NCBI GenBank assembly: GCA_043802925.1
Contig: JAZDKP010000142.1
Location: forward strand, 1-17,585
Length of the DNA stretch: 17,585 bases
Direction: 5' to 3'
Source: JAZDKP01 sp043802925
GTDB taxonomy: Bacteria; Fibrobacterota; OXYB2-FULL-49-7; JAEUSG01
Positions within the stretch are counted from its first letter, which is position 1. Each line of letters opens with the position of its first letter. The notes below the pieces were generated by a model. The model had not been told where the DNA came from and did not search any database. It saw only the letters and a list, made by a program, of their open reading frames with translations. Below, one piece after another: positions 1-7,681 of the stretch. The position numbers and the translations under genes are program-made.

Positions 1-192
1 GCATACCGTGATAAAGTATGCCCCGGGTCTTGAATAATCATAGTTTTGCAGACGGATGGATCTTCGGTTAAATTGCATTGTGCGGCACATTATATTGATA
101 ATGATTGTTTCTGTCCAAGTCCTGCTTTTAAAATAGAACAAACAGGCCCCTGTCGCAAACTTAATCTGCCTGCAGTGGATGTTCCTGCTGGT
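1..192. other. AT-rich spacer upstream of resB, no supported gene
   Basis: This stretch is much richer in A and T than the genes around it and has no convincing coding region. It starts with a short perfect inverted repeat, GCATAC and GTATGC (1-6 and 16-21), with no T-run after it. The 10-mer TATATTGATA occurs at 91-100 and again at 217-226, where it forms the -10 region of the resB promoter. The + strand frames entering from the left close by about position 37, so only a short tail of an upstream + gene could be present. One minus frame from an ATG at 41 stays open to the window edge, but it is too short to judge. Confidence 0.5.
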
Positions 193-222
193 TTGAAGCA
201 CCCGCCTTGTATTTTGTATATT
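193..222 (+). promoter_or_regulatory. Probable sigma70-type promoter of resB-ccsA
   Basis: TTGAAG at 193-198 and TATATT at 217-222 are separated by 18 nt, a normal spacing for a housekeeping promoter. The ATG of resB follows the -10 by 11 nt. Transcription would therefore start around 229 and leave a leader of about five bases. No Shine-Dalgarno sequence can fit in such a leader. The call rests on motif and spacing only. Confidence 0.5.
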
Positions 223-233
223 GATAGTTCTCC

Positions 234-1538
234 ATGAAAAAAACATTACAAACCCTTGGCAGTCTCAAGATTGCACTCTGGCTGTTCTTCGCCCTTGGCG
301 CAGTCTCGTTGCTGGGCGTCATTGTGCCCCAGCGGCCGGGCAGCGGTTTCCTGCATGACCTCTACAATTCCGTTCCCTTCCTCGCGCTCCTTTTTCTCTG
401 CGCCTTGAACCTCACGGTCTGCGTCATCACACGCATTACGGCGAACCTTGCGCATGTCTTTAAGAAGGAATTCATTCGCGAGCCCGAGAACCTGCGCGCC
501 ATGAAGCATCATCGTGAATTGGATCGCGACGGTTTTGCCGACACGGCCATTATCCATCTCACAAAGGCCCTGCAGCAGAAGGGGTATTCGGTCAAGGAAA
601 ACAGTGACGAGGACCGGAGGATACTTTACGCGTCCAAGGGCGTTCTGAGCAAGGTCGGGTCCATTGTGCTTCACCTGGGCGTGCTGGTCCTTTTTGCGGG
701 CGGGCTTGTCAGCAGCAGGATGGGGTATGTTGATTATCTGAAGCTCGGGTCCGGTGCCGCCGCCCCGGTCCGGGAACGGCCGTTTACAATACATGTGGAT
801 GATTTTCGGATTGTGCTGAACAAGGAAGGCAAGGTCAAATCCTACGAAACGGATGCGGAATTGAAAGGCAAAGATGGAAAAACAATCCTGAAAAAAACCA
901 TCCGCGTCAATGACCCGCTCATCCATGACGGCATCCATTTTTACCAGAGTTCGTACGAGGAGGCGCCCGCATCCGTCCATGAGGTGCGCCTTCGACTCAC
1001 GCTGCCCGGCGGCCCGGACACAACACTTACAGCGGTTTTCGGTACTGGGGTCTCCCTGCCGCGTGGAAATACGCTTTATCTGCACGATTATTTCTGCGAT
1101 TTCTCGCTGGATATGAAGACGCGTGAGCCCTCCAACCGCTCCGCAAATCCCGACAATCCCGCGCTCATGGCCACGCTCATGTCCGCGGAAGGTGACACCA
1201 TCTTTCAGAGCTGGCTCTTTTTCAACCATCCGGAATTTCACGGCATGCGGCCCGACAATCCTGTCCGGGTCACGCTCGAGAGCTACCGCCCGGAATACCA
1301 GACCGTCCTCCAGGTCCGTAAAAACCCCGGGGTTCCCTTCATCCTCACCGGCATTCTGATGGCGTCCGTGGGCCTGCTCCTGCTGCTTTATGTGCCCGTG
1401 CGCCGTGTTTATGCGCTCGCGCTCACCGCGCAGGGGAGGACCCGCCTCCTCGTGTCCGGCACTTCCAGCCGTTTTGAGGGGAGTTTTATCCGGGAGTTCG
1501 GCGCCATCGTGGACGGTCCGCCAAAGGAAGGAGCTTAA
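234..1538 (+). CDS. resB: Cytochrome c biogenesis protein ResB (CcsB-type)
   Basis: ResB works with the CcsA/ResC protein in System II cytochrome c maturation. The pair moves haem across the inner membrane and attaches it to apocytochromes on the outer face. The 434-residue protein has the family layout: membrane segments near residues 12-31, 48-66 and 142-161, a large extracytoplasmic domain (about 165-365), and a last segment near 368-390. The third segment carries a conserved-type histidine (His147, in LHLGV). The GIHFYQSSY stretch in the soluble domain is typical of ResB. The ATG at 234 sits 11 nt after a TATATT -10 element, so the mRNA is probably nearly leaderless. ccsA follows after a 5-nt gap and is surely co-transcribed. 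The identification is firm from motif order and gene pairing. Confidence 0.93.
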   Translation: MKKTLQTLGSLKIALWLFFALGAVSLLGVIVPQRPGSGFLHDLYNSVPFLALLFLCALNLTVCVITRITANLAHVFKKEFIREPENLRAMKHHRELDRDGFADTAIIHLTKALQQKGYSVKENSDEDRRILYASKGVLSKVGSIVLHLGVLVLFAGGLVSSRMGYVDYLKLGSGAAAPVRERPFTIHVDDFRIVLNKEGKVKSYETDAELKGKDGKTILKKTIRVNDPLIHDGIHFYQSSYEEAPASVHEVRLRLTLPGGPDTTLTAVFGTGVSLPRGNTLYLHDYFCDFSLDMKTREPSNRSANPDNPALMATLMSAEGDTIFQSWLFFNHPEFHGMRPDNPVRVTLESYRPEYQTVLQVRKNPGVPFILTGILMASVGLLLLLYVPVRRVYALALTAQGRTRLLVSGTSSRFEGSFIREFGAIVDGPPKEGA

Positions 1539-1543
1539 ACGCC

Positions 1544-2362
1544 ATGGACATCACCCTTTTTTGGATTTCATTCATTGCCTATTTCACGGCTACCCTGCTG
1601 CACATCCTGTTCCTGTCTTTAAAAAGTAACAGACTCTCCGTGGGTGCCACGGTTTTTATGGGCCTTGGCTTCCTGATGCAGACTGCGGCCATGATTGCCC
1701 GCACCAAGATTAGCGGCCATCTGCCGCTCACCAATATGTTTGAATATGTGACGGTGCTGGCCTGGTTTGCGGGCGGCGCCTATCTTGTTTCAGCCTGGAA
1801 GCTTAAACTCCGTATTCTGGAGGCGGTTACGGGCCCGGTCATCTTCATGCTCTATGTCAGCGCCTCCCTGTTGCCAAAGCAGGCCGAGAGCCAGCTCATG
1901 CCCGCGCTGCAGAGCGTTTGGCTCCAGATTCATGTGTCGCTCGCGGCTTTCGGCGAGGCGGTCTTTCTGGTCGCGTTCGTGGCGTCGCTGCTTTACCTAA
2001 TCAAGGCGCGGACCGCGCCGGTTGTCCCAGGTTCGTTCCGCGACCGGCTGCCCTCCGCGGATACACTCGATGAACTCACCTACCGCTGCGTGATGATTGC
2101 CTACCCGCTCTTTACCATCGGCGCGCTGTTCGCCGGAGCGGTCTGGGCTTACAAGGCGTGGGGAAACTTCTGGTCGTGGGACCCCAAGGAGACCTGTTCG
2201 CTTATCGTGTGGCTGGTCTATTCGGCCTATCTGCACGCGCGGCTGGTTAAAGGGTGGCGGGGGAAAAAGTGCGCGGTCTTGAATATCGTGGGGTTTGTCT
2301 GGACCCTGTTCACGTTGTTTTCAAATTTGATTCTGGGCGGGTTGCACGCGTACGGAGTGTAA
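1544..2362 (+). CDS. ccsA: Cytochrome c biogenesis protein CcsA/ResC, haem-handling subunit
   Basis: CcsA is the WWD-domain partner of ResB. It binds haem and presents it to apocytochrome c at the outer side of the membrane. The 272-residue protein is almost all membrane helix. It shows the tryptophan-rich WWD motif (WGNFWSWDPKETC, residues 206-218), His130 in the LQIHVSLA helix, His268 in the terminal GGLHAYG, and the PLTNMFEYV loop (61-69). The usual consensus, from memory, ends in KETW; here Cys218 replaces that tryptophan, probably a lineage variant. A Shine-Dalgarno AAGGAG lies at 1528-1533, inside the end of resB and 10 nt before the ATG, consistent with translation as the second gene of the operon. 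The gene ends only 7 nt from the convergent rimO stop. Confidence 0.93.
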   Translation: MDITLFWISFIAYFTATLLHILFLSLKSNRLSVGATVFMGLGFLMQTAAMIARTKISGHLPLTNMFEYVTVLAWFAGGAYLVSAWKLKLRILEAVTGPVIFMLYVSASLLPKQAESQLMPALQSVWLQIHVSLAAFGEAVFLVAFVASLLYLIKARTAPVVPGSFRDRLPSADTLDELTYRCVMIAYPLFTIGALFAGAVWAYKAWGNFWSWDPKETCSLIVWLVYSAYLHARLVKGWRGKKCAVLNIVGFVWTLFTLFSNLILGGLHAYGV

Positions 2363-2369
2363 CCCGGTA

Positions 2370-3620
2370 TCACGCGAACAAATCGTACGCTTCGGCGTCC
2401 CTGATTTTCAGGGTGTAGAATTTTCCCGGCTGTACCTTCCGGCTTTTGACCACCACTGAGCAGTCCACTTCAGGCGCGTCCTGTGGCGTCCGGCCCAGCG
2501 AGACGTTGTCCACGGTCTCGTCAATGAGAACGCGCACGGTCTCGCCGATGCGCTCGCGGTTCTTCCGGAACAGAATGTCGCTGGCAAGGTAGAGCAGCTC
2601 TTCGAGCCGTTCCTGTTTCACTCTTTCCGGCACCCGTTTTCCCATGCGAAAGGCCGCGGTGCCCTCTTCCGCGGACCAGGCGAACGCGCCCAGCCGTTCA
2701 AACTCCGTCTCCTTCACATACTTGCAGAGTTCATTGAAATCCTTTTCGGTTTCGCCCGGAAAACCCACGAGGAAGGTGGTGCGCAGGGCAATGCCCGGAA
2801 TCCGTTGGCGCAGGCGTTCAATAACCCGGCAGGCTTTGGCGCGGGTATAGTGGCGGTTCATCCGTTTGAGGAGCGGGTCTGAAATATGCTGAAGCGGGAG
2901 GTCGATGTATTTGACAATGGCGGGTTCGTCCGCGAGCACGCCAATGAGCGCATCGTCCACACCGCAAGGGTGGCAATACATGGGGCGTATCCATTCAAAA
3001 CCGATGCCACAGAGCTTCTGCAGAAGTACGGGCAGTCCGCCCTTGCCTCCGTTGTAGGCCGTTGTGTCCTGTGCCACGACAATGAGCTCCTTCACCCCCT
3101 TACCTCTTAAAAAGCGCGCCTCCTCCAGCACCTCTTTTTCAGGTCGCGAAATCCGGCTGCCGCGGATGAGCGGGATGGCGCAATAAGCGCAGCGGTTGTC
3201 GCATCCTTCCGCAATTTTTATGGGTGCGGAATGGGCCGGAGAGGAGAGAAGGCGTGGTATCACGGATGCGAATCTTTTGCATGGGCCGCTGTAGCGTGAA
3301 AGTATTTTCTGCGCTGTTTCTGGCTTGTGCGCAAGGCCAAAGACCGCGTCTGCTTCTTTCAAGTCTTTTCTTAGCTCGTTCTCGTATCTCGAAGAAAGGC
3401 AGCCTACTATGACTGTCTTGGTGCTTCTAGAGAAACCAAAGACCGCCTCGAGCGATTCCTCTTTTGCAGGACCGATAAACCCGCAGGTGTTGACGATGAC
3501 GAGGTTTGCGCCTTCGGGCTTGTCAACCATTTTCCAACCCGCGCCTGCAAGCTGGGCTGAAAGTGTTTCGCCGTCGACACGGTTCTTGTCGCATCCGAGA
3601 TTGTGGAGATAAAATTTCAT
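2370..3620 (-). CDS. rimO: Ribosomal protein S12 methylthiotransferase RimO
   Basis: RimO is a radical-SAM enzyme with two iron-sulfur clusters. It adds a methylthio group to a conserved aspartate of ribosomal protein S12. The N-terminal UPF0004 domain contributes Cys10 (in the RimO-typical GCDKNRVDGE), Cys46 and Cys74. The radical-SAM cluster ligands are Cys140, Cys144 and Cys147 in GCDNRCAYCAIPLIRG. A TRAM-type RNA-binding domain occupies roughly the last 65 residues. GCDKNRVD separates it from the tRNA enzyme MiaB. I chose the ATG at 3620 because the protein then begins MKFYLHNLGC, as RimO does. A longer reading from 3842 adds 74 non-family residues that overlap the upstream gene. The chosen start overlaps that gene's stop as ATGA, suggesting translational coupling. 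The length of 416 residues is usual or slightly short. Confidence 0.94.
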   Translation of the reverse strand: MKFYLHNLGCDKNRVDGETLSAQLAGAGWKMVDKPEGANLVIVNTCGFIGPAKEESLEAVFGFSRSTKTVIVGCLSSRYENELRKDLKEADAVFGLAHKPETAQKILSRYSGPCKRFASVIPRLLSSPAHSAPIKIAEGCDNRCAYCAIPLIRGSRISRPEKEVLEEARFLRGKGVKELIVVAQDTTAYNGGKGGLPVLLQKLCGIGFEWIRPMYCHPCGVDDALIGVLADEPAIVKYIDLPLQHISDPLLKRMNRHYTRAKACRVIERLRQRIPGIALRTTFLVGFPGETEKDFNELCKYVKETEFERLGAFAWSAEEGTAAFRMGKRVPERVKQERLEELLYLASDILFRKNRERIGETVRVLIDETVDNVSLGRTPQDAPEVDCSVVVKSRKVQPGKFYTLKIRDAEAYDLFA

Positions 3621-4492
3621 TTCAGGCTTTCGTGTTCGTAATAGGGTTTGTGGGATAATAGTTTCAGCACTTCGGGGTAAACCGTGTCCACGTTGAGGTC
3701 GGGTCCTGTCAGGAAACCAGCCCGCTTTCCCTGCGGTGCCCAGAGCCGCGGCTCCGTGGTTTTGAAGAGCGCAAGCGTGGGAACGCCCAGCCAGGCAGCA
3801 AGGTGGGCAACGCCCGTGTCGTGGGATATCAGGGCGCGACAATGGATGAGTTCTTCGGCAAGTATTATCAGGCTCTCCGGCGTGATTACCTTGCCGGGCC
3901 AGCGGTGTGTGCGTTCGTGTTCCGCGGGGCCCAGAATAAAGGCGTTATTTACCACGAGCAGCCGTTCTTTCAGTCCCGTGAAAAAGGAATTGGGAAAGTT
4001 CTTGGAGGGGCTTCCGCTTCCGGGGTGCATGAGGAAAAGGGGGCCGCCTTGCCAGTAGTCGTGCGTTTCCATTGTGCGGCCCAGCTGGAGCTTCTCGAGT
4101 TCAATGAACGGATAGTCCGAAACATGGCCTTTGAACTTTTCATCGGGTCTCGGAAAAAGCACGTGATGGGGCAGTCGGGTCACTTTTGAAAGCCATCGCT
4201 GGAATTTCTTGTCCGGGTCCGAGACCAGCGCCAGAATGAGCGACAACCCCTTGATTTTATCCTCCAGATAATGGAACGCCTCCTCCTTTTGCGTGAGCAG
4301 GTCGTATCCGGTGCCTGATTCGCAGTCGAGCCAGCCTTCGCTTAAGCCCAGTGCGTTGGCCAGGTCGCCGTGTTCGCGCCGGGTCACAAGATGGCGGCCG
4401 TATCCTGCGCGGCCCAGCGCTTCAAGCAGCGGAAAGCAGAGGACGAAGTCGCCGAGCGCGCCGCGGTGGATGAAGAGGAGTTCGCTTTTCAT
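3617..4492 (-). CDS. Glycosyltransferase family 9 (heptosyltransferase-like)
   Basis: GT9 enzymes are GT-B fold transferases. The best known add ADP-activated heptose to the lipopolysaccharide core at the cytoplasmic face of the inner membrane. This 291-residue protein has the family landmarks: an N-terminal nucleotide-fold motif HRGALGDFVLCFP (residues 9-21), HPGSGSPSKNFP (156-167) in the donor-binding half, and SHDTGVAHLAA (223-233), the classic GT9 signature. It is about 40-50 residues shorter than typical WaaC/WaaF proteins, so the sugar and acceptor should not be assumed. It is the first gene of a two-gene minus-strand unit with rimO. It is read divergently from the E1-like gene across only 36 bp. 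A TATATT -10 on its strand lies 11 nt before the ATG. Confidence 0.85.
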   Translation of the reverse strand: MKSELLFIHRGALGDFVLCFPLLEALGRAGYGRHLVTRREHGDLANALGLSEGWLDCESGTGYDLLTQKEEAFHYLEDKIKGLSLILALVSDPDKKFQRWLSKVTRLPHHVLFPRPDEKFKGHVSDYPFIELEKLQLGRTMETHDYWQGGPLFLMHPGSGSPSKNFPNSFFTGLKERLLVVNNAFILGPAEHERTHRWPGKVITPESLIILAEELIHCRALISHDTGVAHLAAWLGVPTLALFKTTEPRLWAPQGKRAGFLTGPDLNVDTVYPEVLKLLSHKPYYEHESLK

Positions 4493-4503
4493 GTCTTTTG
4501 CTA

Positions 4504-4509
4504 AATATA
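4504..4509 (-). promoter_or_regulatory. -10 element before the GT9-rimO unit
   Basis: Read on the minus strand this is TATATT, ending 11 nt before the GT9 ATG at 4492. The predicted transcript would begin about 4497, with roughly five bases of leader. I see no good -35 hexamer at the right distance, because that region falls over the start of the divergent E1-like gene. The same AT-rich 36-bp gap must also hold the divergent promoter. A TATAAA at 4506-4511 on the + strand is a candidate for it. Confidence 0.35.
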
Positions 4510-4528
4510 AATTTTATTTTCTCTTATC

Positions 4529-5296
4529 ATGGATAGCAACCGTTTGACCCCCGATGACCGCGACCGTTACGGCCGCAACCTAGCGCTCAAAGAGCTGGGC
4601 GAATCCGGGCAACGCGCGCTCATGCGCAGCCGGGTCCTCATCATCGGTGCCGGGGGCCTTGGCTCGCCGGCCGCGCTTTACCTTGCGGCCGCAGGCATTG
4701 GCACCTTGGGCTTAGCGGATTCGGACCGCGTTGAAGTCTCCAATCTCCAACGGCAGATACTTCACGCCACGCCGGATGTGGGCCGGCTCAAGGCCGACTC
4801 TGCCTGCGCGCGGCTTGCGGCGCTCAATCCGGGCGTGCGATGCGAACAGCATGTACTCCGTGTCACGGCTGCCAACATCGCGCCGCTCATCAGCGGCTAC
4901 GACTTTGTCCTTGACTGTACCGATAATTTTACCTCCAAGTTTCTCATTAATGATGCCTGTGTTTTCGCTGGAAAGTCGTTTTGCCATGCCGGGGTTTCTG
5001 ATTTCCGCGGCCAGATACTGACCTATGCACCGAACCACGCCTGTCTGCGCTGTCTTTTCCGTGAAGCGCCTGAAGAGGGTACTGTTCCGACAACGGTCGA
5101 AGTGGGGGTGCTGGGCGCTGTGGCCGGGACATTGGGTGCGTTGCAGGCCGTGGAGGCGATCAAGTTTCTGGCCGGGGCAGGGGAGTGTCTGCTGGACCGG
5201 ATGTATATATTGGATACGCTGTCGATGGAAGGGCGGTGTGTTGGGGTCAGGCGTGATCCGGCGTGCCCGGCCTGCGCTTCTTCTTTTCTTCAATAA
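4529..5296 (+). CDS. MoeB/ThiF/HesA-family E1-like adenylyltransferase
   Basis: Members of this family adenylate the C-terminal glycine of ubiquitin-like sulfur carriers (MoaD, ThiS and relatives) for molybdopterin, thiamine or other sulfur-transfer pathways. The 255-residue protein has the RYGRN arginine region (14-18), the nucleotide loop GAGGLGSP (40-47), DSDRVEVSNLQRQ (64-76) and the DCTDNF motif (129-134). Zinc would be held by Cys172/Cys175 (CLRC) and Cys246/Cys249 (CPAC). The loop that in MoeB and ThiF carries a conserved cysteine reads PTTVEVGVLG here, with Thr189 at the expected Cys position. No MoaD, ThiS, rhodanese or molybdopterin gene is adjacent, so the substrate is unknown and moeB is not assigned. 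Its end overlaps the small minus-strand ORF tail-to-tail by 50 bp. Confidence 0.88.
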   Translation: MDSNRLTPDDRDRYGRNLALKELGESGQRALMRSRVLIIGAGGLGSPAALYLAAAGIGTLGLADSDRVEVSNLQRQILHATPDVGRLKADSACARLAALNPGVRCEQHVLRVTAANIAPLISGYDFVLDCTDNFTSKFLINDACVFAGKSFCHAGVSDFRGQILTYAPNHACLRCLFREAPEEGTVPTTVEVGVLGAVAGTLGALQAVEAIKFLAGAGECLLDRMYILDTLSMEGRCVGVRRDPACPACASSFLQ

Positions 5297-5468
5297 GTTT
5301 CTGTAAAAGCGCTTCCTGTTCCTGCGCGGCCTGTTTTGCGGATGCGATGTCGCTGGATTTAAAACCGTCCTCGATGGCGCTGCCGAGGTCCTGAATCTTT
5401 CGCGTGCTGGTCTGCGGCATGCCATGGTCAAAGATGTTGAGCTGGTTGTCGTCTTTTTTTCCCGGCAT
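5247..5468 (-). CDS. Small charged coiled-coil protein, function unknown
   Basis: I do not recognise this 73-residue protein. It is hydrophilic, with no signal peptide or membrane segment. Its middle and C-terminal half (about residues 35-66) is rich in Ala, Glu, Gln and Lys, with heptad-like spacing that suggests one helix or short coiled coil. It ends in a basic KKKRRPG tail. A gene is supported by the natural protein-like composition and by TTGCAT-18 nt-TATATT on its own strand, ending 6 nt before the ATG. There is no Shine-Dalgarno sequence. The last 50 bp overlap the convergent E1-like gene, and it is divergent from the DUF1538 gene. It could be a chance ORF, but the promoter match raises the odds. 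Confidence 0.55.
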   Translation of the reverse strand: MPGKKDDNQLNIFDHGMPQTSTRKIQDLGSAIEDGFKSSDIASAKQAAQEQEALLQKLIEEKKKRRPGTPDHA

Positions 5469-5474
5469 ACAACA

Positions 5475-5504
5475 AATATAGGCGATCCGTCAGGGGCCAT
5501 GCAA
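5475..5504 (-). promoter_or_regulatory. Probable leaderless promoter of the small coiled-coil ORF
   Basis: On the minus strand TTGCAT (5504-5499) and TATATT (5480-5475) are spaced by 18 nt. Six bases separate the -10 from the ATG, so the expected first transcribed base is the A of the ATG itself. The promoter lies back-to-back with the one for the DUF1538 gene. Confidence 0.45.
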
Positions 5505-5548
5505 TACGAAATCCATATACATTTCTTCAAACTTTCCCATTCCGCATC

Positions 5549-5576
5549 TTGCGCTACTGTAAACAACAAATATATT
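5549..5576 (+). promoter_or_regulatory. Probable promoter of the DUF1538-PII unit
   Basis: TTGCGC (5549-5554) and TATATT (5571-5576) are 16 nt apart. The start codon is 8 nt past the -10, which predicts a leader of only about two bases. No ribosome binding site is visible. Confidence 0.45.
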
Positions 5577-5584
5577 TTTAATTC

Positions 5585-7672
5585 ATGCCCGGACAGCAGA
5601 GCACCATCGTTGGTATCAGCGAAAAAATCGGCCTTCTTGGGCCCTATGTAAAAAAACGCATCATCGCCCAGGTCAGCGCGGTGGCGCTCATCGTCTGTTA
5701 CCTTATCCTCTTCCAAGTCATCATCCTCAGCATGCCCATCCGGCAGGCCTCGGTTGTGGCGCTGGGCATTGGCGTGGTCATCGGGGGCCTGGCCTTCTTT
5801 ATGGAAGGTCTTTTCCTCGGTCTTATGCCGCTGGGTGAAACCATCGGCATCATGCTGCCTCAAAAATCAAAGCTCCCGGGAATTCTCATATTCGCCGGCA
5901 TTCTGGGCTTTGGGGTCACGCTGGCCGAACCGGCCATCGGCGTGCTCCAGAGCGCGGGTTCCTCGGTCAAGGCATGGGACGCCCCCCTGCTTTTCCTTCT
6001 TCTTAATAAAAACTCACCCCTTCTTGTTTATGCCGTGGGCACAGGAGTGGGTATTGCTGTTATTCTCGGCATGCTTCGCTTCATCTATAACTGGTCGCTC
6101 AAGACCTATCTCTATGTTCTGGTTCCATTTTGCACGGTCATCACTATTCTGGCCACCCTTCACCCGAATATGCGCTATCTGGTTGGTCTGGCATGGGACT
6201 GCGGTGGCGTCACCACGGGGCCGGTCACTGTGCCCCTGGTACTGGCGCTGGGCATCGGTATCTGCCGCGTGGTCAGCAAAAGCACCTCCCAGGCTTCGGG
6301 TTTTGGCGTGGTCACGCTTGCATCCATACTGCCAATTATAACGGTCATGGGCCTCGGCGTTCTCTTCATGAATCAAGTTCCCAACCCGGCGCCCCAGGAA
6401 AGGTTTTTCAACTCCCAGACCATTGCCAAGGTCGAGTCCCTCTTTCGCTCGCACGAAGATATGCTGGGCTATACGCTCAAGAACGCCACCCCGCAGGCGC
6501 AGCTGGCGGCTTTTGGAAATGACCGCGCGGCCATGCTGGGTTTTATCCAGCGCATGACCACGGACGCAACGCTTCGTGAAAAAACACTTGGGAACGGCGA
6601 CCTTGAAGCGTTGTACGCCTGGGCCGTTCAAAAAGGGACGGACGAACAGCGGTTGGCTGTGTTTGGAAGTCCCGAGGCCGTGACAAAAGGGGTGCAGAAA
6701 TACTCCGCGGTGCAGGTCGCGTCCTTCGATCCGGTTGATGTCCTCAAACGCAATGCCATTGCTTCGGTTCGGGCCATCGTGCCGCTCACGCTCTTTCTCC
6801 TGATTGTGCTTTTCCTCTTTCTGCGTGAACGGTTGTCGCGTCCCGATGAGGTGGTGCTGGGCATCCTTTTCGGCATCATCGGCATGGTCCTTTTCAATAT
6901 CGGCATCGAACTGGGCCTGCAGCGCCTGGGCAACGGCGTGGGCAGCACCCTTCCCGCGCTGTTCAAAAAAATTGAGCTGACCGATGAGCGAAAGGTCATT
7001 AACGGATTTGACACTGCGGCGGTGCAGACAGCGCTCAAGCCTGAGGGTGGGCAGGAACGGTTTTTCATGGTCAAGGAAGAGGAGGACTACCTCCAGATTC
7101 CGTTTGATGCGGCCTCGTACGATTCCCTGAATAAAAGTTATATCTTTACGCCCAGCCGGGGGCCGTTATACGGAAGCCGCAACATCCTGCTCGGGCTCAT
7201 TGTGGTCTTCCTTTTCGCTTTTGTCATGGGTTACGGCGCTACGCTGGCCGAACCCGCGCTCAACGCACTCGGTATTACAGTCGAGGAACTTACGGTCGGC
7301 ACCTTTAAAAAGTTTTATCTTATGCAGGCCGTGGCCGGTGGTGTGGGGCTGGGCATGGTGCTGGGCGTGATCAAAATCATTTACAATGTGCCGCTGGTCT
7401 GGCTCCTGACACCCGCCTACCTGATTTTAATTGTTCTCACCCGGCTTTCGAGCGAAGAATATGTCAATATCGGATGGGACAGCGCGGGTGTCACCACAGG
7501 CCCTATCACCGTGCCCCTGGTATTAGCCATGGGGTTGGGCGTGAGCGGGCAGGTCAACGCAGTCGAGGGGTTCGGAATTCTCGCCATGGCCTCGGCCATG
7601 CCAATTATAACGGTCCTGAGCATGGGCCTCATTGTAAACTGGCGGCGAAAGGCCGTGGAAAAGGCCAATTAA
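5585..7672 (+). CDS. Duplicated DUF1538 membrane protein with two added soluble segments
   Basis: This 695-residue polytopic inner-membrane protein contains two DUF1538 units. Each unit has the motif G(V/A)TLAEPA (from residue 110 and from 551) followed by WDxxGVTTGPxTVPLVLA (from 204 and from 631), so the protein is an internal duplication. The family has no settled biochemical function. Its conserved polar motifs inside helices resemble a transporter or channel pore, which is inference. Two non-membrane stretches are inserted: about 264-390 between the units, rich in Gln, Asp and Glu, and about 458-530 inside the second unit. From memory, two-unit DUF1538 proteins are nearer 500 residues, so these inserts explain the extra length. 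The gene after it, 9 nt downstream, encodes PII-like units, suggesting control by a small-molecule-sensing partner. Confidence 0.88.
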   Translation: MPGQQSTIVGISEKIGLLGPYVKKRIIAQVSAVALIVCYLILFQVIILSMPIRQASVVALGIGVVIGGLAFFMEGLFLGLMPLGETIGIMLPQKSKLPGILIFAGILGFGVTLAEPAIGVLQSAGSSVKAWDAPLLFLLLNKNSPLLVYAVGTGVGIAVILGMLRFIYNWSLKTYLYVLVPFCTVITILATLHPNMRYLVGLAWDCGGVTTGPVTVPLVLALGIGICRVVSKSTSQASGFGVVTLASILPIITVMGLGVLFMNQVPNPAPQERFFNSQTIAKVESLFRSHEDMLGYTLKNATPQAQLAAFGNDRAAMLGFIQRMTTDATLREKTLGNGDLEALYAWAVQKGTDEQRLAVFGSPEAVTKGVQKYSAVQVASFDPVDVLKRNAIASVRAIVPLTLFLLIVLFLFLRERLSRPDEVVLGILFGIIGMVLFNIGIELGLQRLGNGVGSTLPALFKKIELTDERKVINGFDTAAVQTALKPEGGQERFFMVKEEEDYLQIPFDAASYDSLNKSYIFTPSRGPLYGSRNILLGLIVVFLFAFVMGYGATLAEPALNALGITVEELTVGTFKKFYLMQAVAGGVGLGMVLGVIKIIYNVPLVWLLTPAYLILIVLTRLSSEEYVNIGWDSAGVTTGPITVPLVLAMGLGVSGQVNAVEGFGILAMASAMPIITVLSMGLIVNWRRKAVEKAN

Positions 7673-7681
7673 GGTTTATCC

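Noticed and set aside
1..21. GCATAC...GTATGC hairpin as a terminator
   Set aside because: The stem is only 6 bp, with a 9-base loop and no following T-run. The sequence to the left is not available.
46..237. 63-codon + frame upstream of resB
   Set aside because: It has a Cys-rich, unnatural composition, covers the promoter and overlaps the resB start. It is most likely chance reading of an AT-rich spacer.
246..1241. 331-codon frame antisense to resB
   Set aside because: The opposite strand carries a clear ResB with membrane helices and family motifs. This frame is a shadow with no recognisable domain.
3621..3842. 74-residue N-terminal extension of rimO
   Set aside because: It lies in another frame of the GT9 gene and does not resemble RimO. 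The ATG at 3620 fits the family and overlaps the upstream stop.
4712..5863. 383-codon minus frame across the E1-like gene and the DUF1538 start
   Set aside because: It runs antisense through two real genes and a divergent promoter region. Its composition is repetitive Arg/His/Asp, typical of a GC-rich shadow.
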